64,000 nucleotides of DNA from Stictocephala bisonia (Eukaryota > Arthropoda > Insecta > Hemiptera > Membracidae). The notes under the pieces are model-generated. The model was not told where the DNA came from. It searched no databases and saw nothing but the letters and a program-made list of their open reading frames with translations. The position numbers were made by a program, and so were the translations under genes. The stretch spans positions 744,001 to 808,000 of the forward strand of contig JAQJVL010000152.1 of the NCBI GenBank assembly GCA_035578905.1, read 5' to 3'. Shown here one piece after another: positions 58,751 through 64,000 of the stretch. Every line of letters starts with the position of its first letter. Position 1 is the first letter of the stretch.

Positions 58751-59310
58751 ATGGATAGTTTCATTGGAGTCGTCACTGTATGATTGTTAAGACAAAAAAA
58801 TGTGTCACAGCATAACCATCCATTTAAATATATATGTAATTGAAAATGTTTCTAGAATCGGTAATTCATCAGTAACACATTATTTTCATTAAATAATCTG
58901 CACTCGACAAGTAGAGTGGAAGTATAAATTATAAATCGTTCCCGTACAAAAATATCTCTGATTTATTATTTATTTCATTATTGTGATTTTCAAAAGCAAC
59001 ATACAAACACTGTCACATTGTGCATTGGTACCTATTGGATCAGTAATATACTATTTATTGTAAATTTACGATGAAATAATTACCAACAAATGAATGGTCT
59101 TTGTGGTTTGACCGCGTCACTAGGCTATATACTAACATTGCCAATGTTTCGGCCACATAACAGTCAGCCATCTTCAGGGCGAGATGAACACTGTTATTCA
59201 CAGAACTCGTCTCTGTTGGCTGTCTGAGAAATACCAAGACAAGTTCCTTACACCCATGTGAGACTTCTGTATCTGGTTTATTTTCTGTGTTATAACTAAT
59301 TTTTTTATAG
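58751..59310 (+). other. Pat1: Intron sequence with one hammerhead-like core
   Basis: AT-rich; apart from the minus-strand core at 59130-59180 nothing was recognised. It ends in TAACTAAT and a T-rich tract before AG, a strong branch point and acceptor. Confidence 0.5.
59130..59180 (-). ncRNA. Hammerhead-like core, isolated
   Basis: Minus strand: CTGAAGA (59171-59177), stem II GGC/GCC extended by G-T pairs, GAA, helix III ACATT-GGC-AATGT (5 bp), then T as the cleavage residue. Core residues are intact and helix III is well formed, but stem I pairs poorly next to the core. Confidence 0.4.
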
Positions 59311-59334
59311 TTTGGCTTGCTTATTGAAGTATAC
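59311..59334 (+). CDS. Pat1: Candidate Pat1 microexon
   Basis: After a textbook branch point and acceptor (TAACTAATTTTTTTATAG), the sequence encodes FGLLIE(VY) in phase 0. It can be cut at GAA|GTATAC (59328) or TAC|GTACAT (59334). Joined to IEIEE of exon m it gives IEIEEFGLLIEV, close to IIEKTYSLLLDVED of vertebrate PATL1. The exon would be only 18-24 nt, which lowers confidence. Confidence 0.45.
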
Positions 59335-61189
59335 GTACATACATCTCATAGCATTTTCCAATAACTGCTGGGTCTGCATGTTACAGAGGCCTCTTAACCA
59401 TTTTCTATCTTCCATATTCTTCTACCAGTCTCACCCTCAATTCCATCCGATAGTGGCTCCTCCCCATTATTGGATTGTGCATGAACAATATACATCATAA
59501 GCAAACAATAACAAACCTAACACTAATAGTCCAGTCACTGAAGGTGAAAATGAACCAATACCTCTGACATCTTTCAACAAAGACCAAATTTTCTGAAAAA
59601 TTGGAATTAAGCTTGCCTAACCCTCTACCTCAAAATTTATAAATGCAAGTTGTGCTTTTTTGTTTTAAGAGGGTAAAAACAACCCCTTATTATAATATAT
59701 TGGAAAACAATGTTTTCAAGCTTTGTATAGGATATAATTGTATTGACATAATTTAAATATTTATTATTTTATACTAAACAATGTGTGTGTGCGAAGCAGC
59801 AAATAGTTTTCAATTTGATGCAGCGATGTGATTCTAAGAATTTCAATTCAATGCAATTTGATTCAATGCAACTCGATTTGATGCACACATAAAGAATTTA
59901 TGGTTTTTGTTAAGTTTTAGAAGCGGTTGAGTAACAATAATACCTTTTGTTACAGGTACCGTATCTTGCTAGTACAAAGAAAGATAATTTAAAACATACA
60001 TTTTTTATCATATAAATGTTAGCTAGTTTTTGTTATGTGTATAAAAAATATAAAAATTAACATTAAATCAAAGTAATAGAAGGTCAATTCAAAATAATGT
60101 AAGGAATGCAAGTTGAAGGGATTCACAAAATGCAATAGGCCAAAGCACAATAAATCAATTATTTTGAAATAGAATTTTAGGGCTTAGTAATTTCTCTAGC
60201 ACTAAGCATGCTAAAGTAACTAATGACAAATATAGGAAAAGCTAGTAGTAAAGAAAGTTGATGGCTCTGTATTGAATTCATTTAATTTAAATGTCCATAG
60301 TTGTACTTTGCTGTTGTTGTGGGAGAGTAACTGGTCAAAATAATCAACATTTAATTTGTTACCGTTTAAAGAATATATTTCACAGGCAAAAAGAAGAATG
60401 TATAAAATAATAGAAAACAACTTAATTATTGTTATTCACTATAATAGTTGGAAAATGATGACTTACGATAAGTTGACTGAAATAAATATTAATGCAGTCA
60501 CATAAGCATAGATAAATAAAGCGTACTATATCACAGAATTTGTTTAGAAAAAGCATCATTTTGATTCAGTATAACAATCCATTATTGTTTAGCCAATATA
60601 TTAAAATTAATAAAACAATAATAACAAATGCAATAAAATTTAATGTATTGAATACATTAATTGAGAGTTTTTATATTAATTCTAATTAAAATATTTTCCA
60701 ATAAAAAGGTTGAAAATATATGTTAATAGAGTTGTTTGTAGTAATTAACGTTTACTTATACTTGTGTAAAGTATTTTAGAACATATTGCCAACAGACTAA
60801 CTGAATCGAAATCGACGAACTTGAATTATTGTTAAAAATGCAACAAGTTTAAATTTATAAAAGTAAACAAGATAATACTGTGCTTTGATTGGGAAATGTT
60901 TTGTTAAAAAGATGGATAGGCCAGGTACCCTATAAGACAGGAAGTGATAACAAAAGTCAAGATAACGAATGGACTGATGTTATCTGCAATATTCGGCTGT
61001 TATCATTAATATTCGGAAATACGGTTGAAGACATTTATTTCACTATTCCAATTATCTACGCAAAAATTTTTATTATTTGTTATCAAATACGGATAACAAA
61101 ATAATTGCCAACTAACTGAAATAGATGGACTGTCTGTATGAGAATGTTCTACTGATTCGTGATACGCTGCATACACGTAAATTACAATA
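59335..61189 (+). other. Sequence with no recognised gene
   Basis: AT-rich. A GATGCA-rich stretch at 59815-59890 and a CTAACCCTCTACC piggyBac-type end near 59617 are the only patterns. Open frames such as 60889-61104 have no recognised match. Confidence 0.45.
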
Positions 61190-62103
61190 CAGTAGACTCG
61201 GTTATCCAAGCTAATTGGGACTGAGACTACCTCGGATACGTAAAAACTCGGATAATATGGAGGTAAAAATAATGAAAAAGCCATGAAAAAAGTATGGTAC
61301 AAAACTAGTTTATTACAAGAAAAACTCAAAATAGTGTAAATGTAGTTACAGTCCTGTAATAAAGTAAGAACATCAGGTTATGTCTTTTAGAAGTTGTATT
61401 ACCACAGGATGACAAGAAGATGGGAAAAAGTATTCCATTTTAAAACCGTACAACAATCGGTAAAAAACTACAATAATATAATTTAATAATAAACATATAA
61501 TGTCCATAGGCAGCATTGTGGATGGGCAATGTCCTCTAACGTTACGTTTGTTGACAACAAAACCTTTCATATTTCATCTAGACATATATTTTTCTATCTA
61601 TACCATATATACCAATCTAGTCAAAATGGTCCATGGTAGTATTCCTGTCTTGGTTTTAAGTACAGGGTACCGTTTAGTCCAATTACCGAACGAAATTATC
61701 ATATTTATCCTGTCATTTAACGCAATCTGAATTAAACGTTACTCTCTTATTAGTGCAGGGAACCATTCAACATTTTAAAGGAATAAAATTATCATATCAA
61801 TACCATATTTGTCGTTCGAGAGCAGTTGACTAAGCTGATGCTGTCAGGTGGTGATGTGTCATGAGTGAATGCATTTGGGTGGTAAAATTATTCCTATAAT
61901 AAGGTACAATATTATAAATATGTCTCCTGACGGCCCTGCAGGGCCTTAAACCTAGCACCAACAGCACATAGAGACACTGTTGTGTCTAGAGACAAACTTG
62001 TAAAACGATGATATGATATGTCACGCTAGTTTTTCTTTTATTAACAGCTTTATGTTTATTTTTAATCCTCTCATGACTAGTTGTGATATTCGAGATTCTA
62101 CTG
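61190..62103. mobile_element. Possible pogo-like element
   Basis: TA at 61188-61189 and 62104-62105. Ends are CAGTAGACTCGGTTATCC and, reversed, CAGTAGAATCTCGAATATC. The ends share CAGTAGA and a TCG-TATC pattern only; GGATA motifs near the left end (CTCGGATAC, CTCGGATAA) fit the pogo style. 914 bp. Confidence 0.5.
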
Positions 62104-62127
62104 TACCATACCCATACTTTATGGAGT

Positions 62128-62225
62128 TTTATCATGTTCATATCAGTACGAGTTATCTCCCAGTTGAACTTGTTATCGCGATATAATCAGGTTTGAACCG
62201 ATCACGCTCATCCCTGTCCACTCGG
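62128..62225 (-). mobile_element. tRNA-derived SINE, partial second copy
   Basis: Reverse-oriented copy of the SINE at 53223: shared AACATGATAAAA, TGGGAGATAACTC and a box B GGTTCAAACC. It begins directly beside the pogo-like right end. Confidence 0.65.
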
Positions 62226-62394
62226 ATCGAAAACAAACTCGAGTGATAATCATTTTACTACTATTTTATTGTAAAATTTTTAATTTACAACCAGTGTAGT
62301 ACTAAAAGACACACCAATTCTGTAGATTAAAAAGAAATGTTTTCTTAATAATTTGTAATTTTGGAGCATCAGAATGAATTTGAGACATCAACAT

Positions 62395-62510
62395 TGCTTA
62401 TGCATCGTGGCACTATCGATGCATCACGTTACTTTCAATGCATCAACATTTTGACTAGTTTCGAATCGCATCGATTTTACGATGCATCGCACATCTCTAC
62501 TATACAACTT
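62395..62510. repeat. GATGCATCG-rich degenerate repeat
   Basis: Contains TCGATGCATCACG, CAATGCATCAAC, TCGCATCGATTTTACGATGC and ATCGCACATCTCTA. It may be the end of a hAT-type MITE; the partner end was not found. Confidence 0.4.
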
Positions 62511-63701
62511 AAATAGTGTATAGATTGTTATGATACACTATCATAAAACTTGTTATGATATTACCTTTGAAAACTACCCCTTTTATTAACATTTTGTCAA
62601 AATACGTCTTTTAACGTTGTGTAGAATATATTTATCTTAAAATATCTTAAATATTTATGGTTTTTTAGAATAGGACTTAATTAGTGGCCCTTTGAGATGT
62701 TACTACATTTAAAAACTACCCTCTTAGTTCAAATTTTGGCAAAAAAGTACTTGACTCTACTTGCAGTGGCATGCTTATTTGCTTCAGTTAAGTTCGTGCG
62801 CTAAGCGGCAGCCTACGTATTTCTATCGATTACGCTGTATGCGATTTAATCTTTTATTTTTAAACCCATGTTGACAGTATCGTTATGATTTATTCACCAC
62901 TGCAATAACAGGAAGATTCCTAATTTGATGGTATATTTTGATTGTTGCTAAGATGTGTTATCATCGATAAAGTAGAAGACAACGACTAATGAGTCATGGA
63001 AATGAATAGCAAACTAAGCCCAAACTTCTGTGTGTTTGTAAATGTAATACTGTATTTCTTTGTATATCTACATTTTATTAGTCCTTTTATTTTTTAATTA
63101 TTTGATCATGTGTTCTGAAGATTATTAGTGTTTTTGAGTTGTGCAGAGTCGTGTTTATATATGTATATTGAAAAACAAATCGTCCCTGCTCAATTGTTGC
63201 TACATATAAACAACAACATGAAGTGCAGTTGGTGCTACATATATTTAACTACATGAAGTGTAATTATAAATATGTAATTAACTTCATCATTATTAATTTT
63301 ATAAAATGCTATTATTATTTTATAAATTTTAAAATGTATTATAATTAAATAATACATTTGTATTTCCATTGTTATCTGGAGGAAAGTGTGTATATGTAAC
63401 AAATAAAAGAAAGAGCGCTCCACCATTTCAAAAAATTCCATGCTCCAATATATAGTTTGCAAACATATGAATAATTTTTTGGTCATAACTCTCTTGCATT
63501 TTAAGATATTTATCCATTAAAAACCCATTTTAAAGGGAATTTTACGAACTTTAATCTGAAGTCAAATAAGTTTTAAATCATTATCTTTGGGGGGAAAAAA
63601 TTGGTTTAAAGGGATCAAAATGTGAGTACTTTTCGCACAGTAGGCAAGGGTTTGAAAGGCCATATCTCATTATGTTTTTCCTGCTACCTCAATTTTTAAA
63701 A
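62511..63701. other. Sequence with no recognised gene
   Basis: AT-rich; no supported feature, including no further Pat1 exon. Confidence 0.45.
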
Positions 63702-63811
63702 AAATATTACAGTGATCGATTTCGGTAAACCACGCTCACCGATTCTTTAGTGAATCTCTCTGGTCTGAGGAAGGTGAGCGTGGTTCACCAAAATCGATCA
63801 CCGTAATATTT
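63702..63811. mobile_element. Hairpin element with hammerhead-like arms (second)
   Basis: Arms 63702-63740 and 63773-63811 are 39-bp inverted repeats with few differences, around a 32-bp spacer. As in the hairpin at 5833, each arm carries part of a CTGANGA...GAAA block. Confidence 0.65.
63762..63802 (+). ncRNA. Hammerhead-like core in the right arm
   Basis: Plus strand: stem I GGT, CTGAGGA (63765-63771), stem II GGTGA/TCACC (5 bp), AAA where GAA is expected, self-complementary helix III ATCGAT, cleavage residue C, stem I ACC. Stem I is fully paired. The G-to-A change would disable it; the opposite arm keeps GAAA but has lost CTGANGA. Confidence 0.45.
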
Positions 63812-64000
63812 GCCCATTTTGTACTTGTATTATAATATATTTATGCATTTTGTGCTTATATTGTTATAAATTTGTGTTGTGATCTTCACTTGTACTTTAT
63901 TTGTACCAACACGTGTTATGCTAATTAAAAAACTAGTTATTTAAACAAAATGACAAATTTTCTTTGTTTTTATTTCGATAGTTCATATATTTAAATGTGT

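Noticed and set aside
1..64000. CRISPR arrays, operons, ribosome binding sites and bacterial-type terminators
   Set aside because: The window has spliced exons, tRNA-derived SINEs, LINEs and TATA/initiator promoters; it is eukaryotic, and the tandem repeats are minisatellites without spacers.

Overview
This is a eukaryotic nuclear window, almost certainly from an arthropod and most likely an insect. A hemipteran is my guess from the transposon mix and the long introns; no marker in the window proves it. The DNA is AT-rich, and nearly all of it is intronic or repetitive. The long open frames are transposon remnants. The one host gene is split into short exons that an ORF scan does not reveal. 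That gene is the plus-strand orthologue of PAT1 (PATL1, fly Patr-1), the P-body scaffold that couples deadenylation to decapping. I assembled 13 confident internal exons between 10033 and 57413. They total 1713 nt (571 codons), every boundary is AG/GT, and the phase is continuous. Two further small exons (45387 and 59311) are tentative. The first exon lies upstream of the window or was not recognised. The exons for the C-terminal PatC helical domain lie beyond the right edge. Layout: 1-6240 holds two hAT elements upstream of the gene. The first (439-3529) has perfect 8-bp target duplications, 12-bp inverted ends and a heat-shock-like promoter in front of a frameshifted transposase. The second is a more decayed relative carrying a 200-bp hairpin insertion. 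6241-10032 is non-coding DNA with a dispersed 'AGCGACCTG' motif and a diverged tandem triplication. 10033-17125 holds the Pat1 N-terminal exons, including an EETF motif like the DDX6/Dhh1-binding DETF motif. 17126-42380 holds three lineage-specific exons in very large introns. These introns contain five piggyBac-like TTAA elements and three pogo-like elements with TA target sites, plus LINE relics, tRNA-derived SINEs, a mariner relic, and a pogo element with a Penelope-like element (PLE) inside it. 42381-57413 holds the proline/asparagine-rich middle of Pat1 and the conserved DEYAGLM...DDYYF and SLGKL...PRK blocks. It also contains a dead duplicate of one exon, a truncated LINE, a DUF4371-type hAT relic and a 35-bp minisatellite of about 30 units. 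57414-64000 holds a possible Pat1 microexon, a long-inverted-repeat element, another pogo-like element and a terminal hairpin. The most interesting signals are: (1) a scattered set of hammerhead-ribozyme-like cores in hairpins and at the end of the PLE, with compensating stem I pairs; (2) the heat-shock-like promoter of the hAT element; (3) repeated exon-plus-intron modules in Pat1, one of which grew into exactly ten 10-residue repeats; (4) a pseudo-exon duplicate and a possibly transposon-derived splice donor in the same gene.
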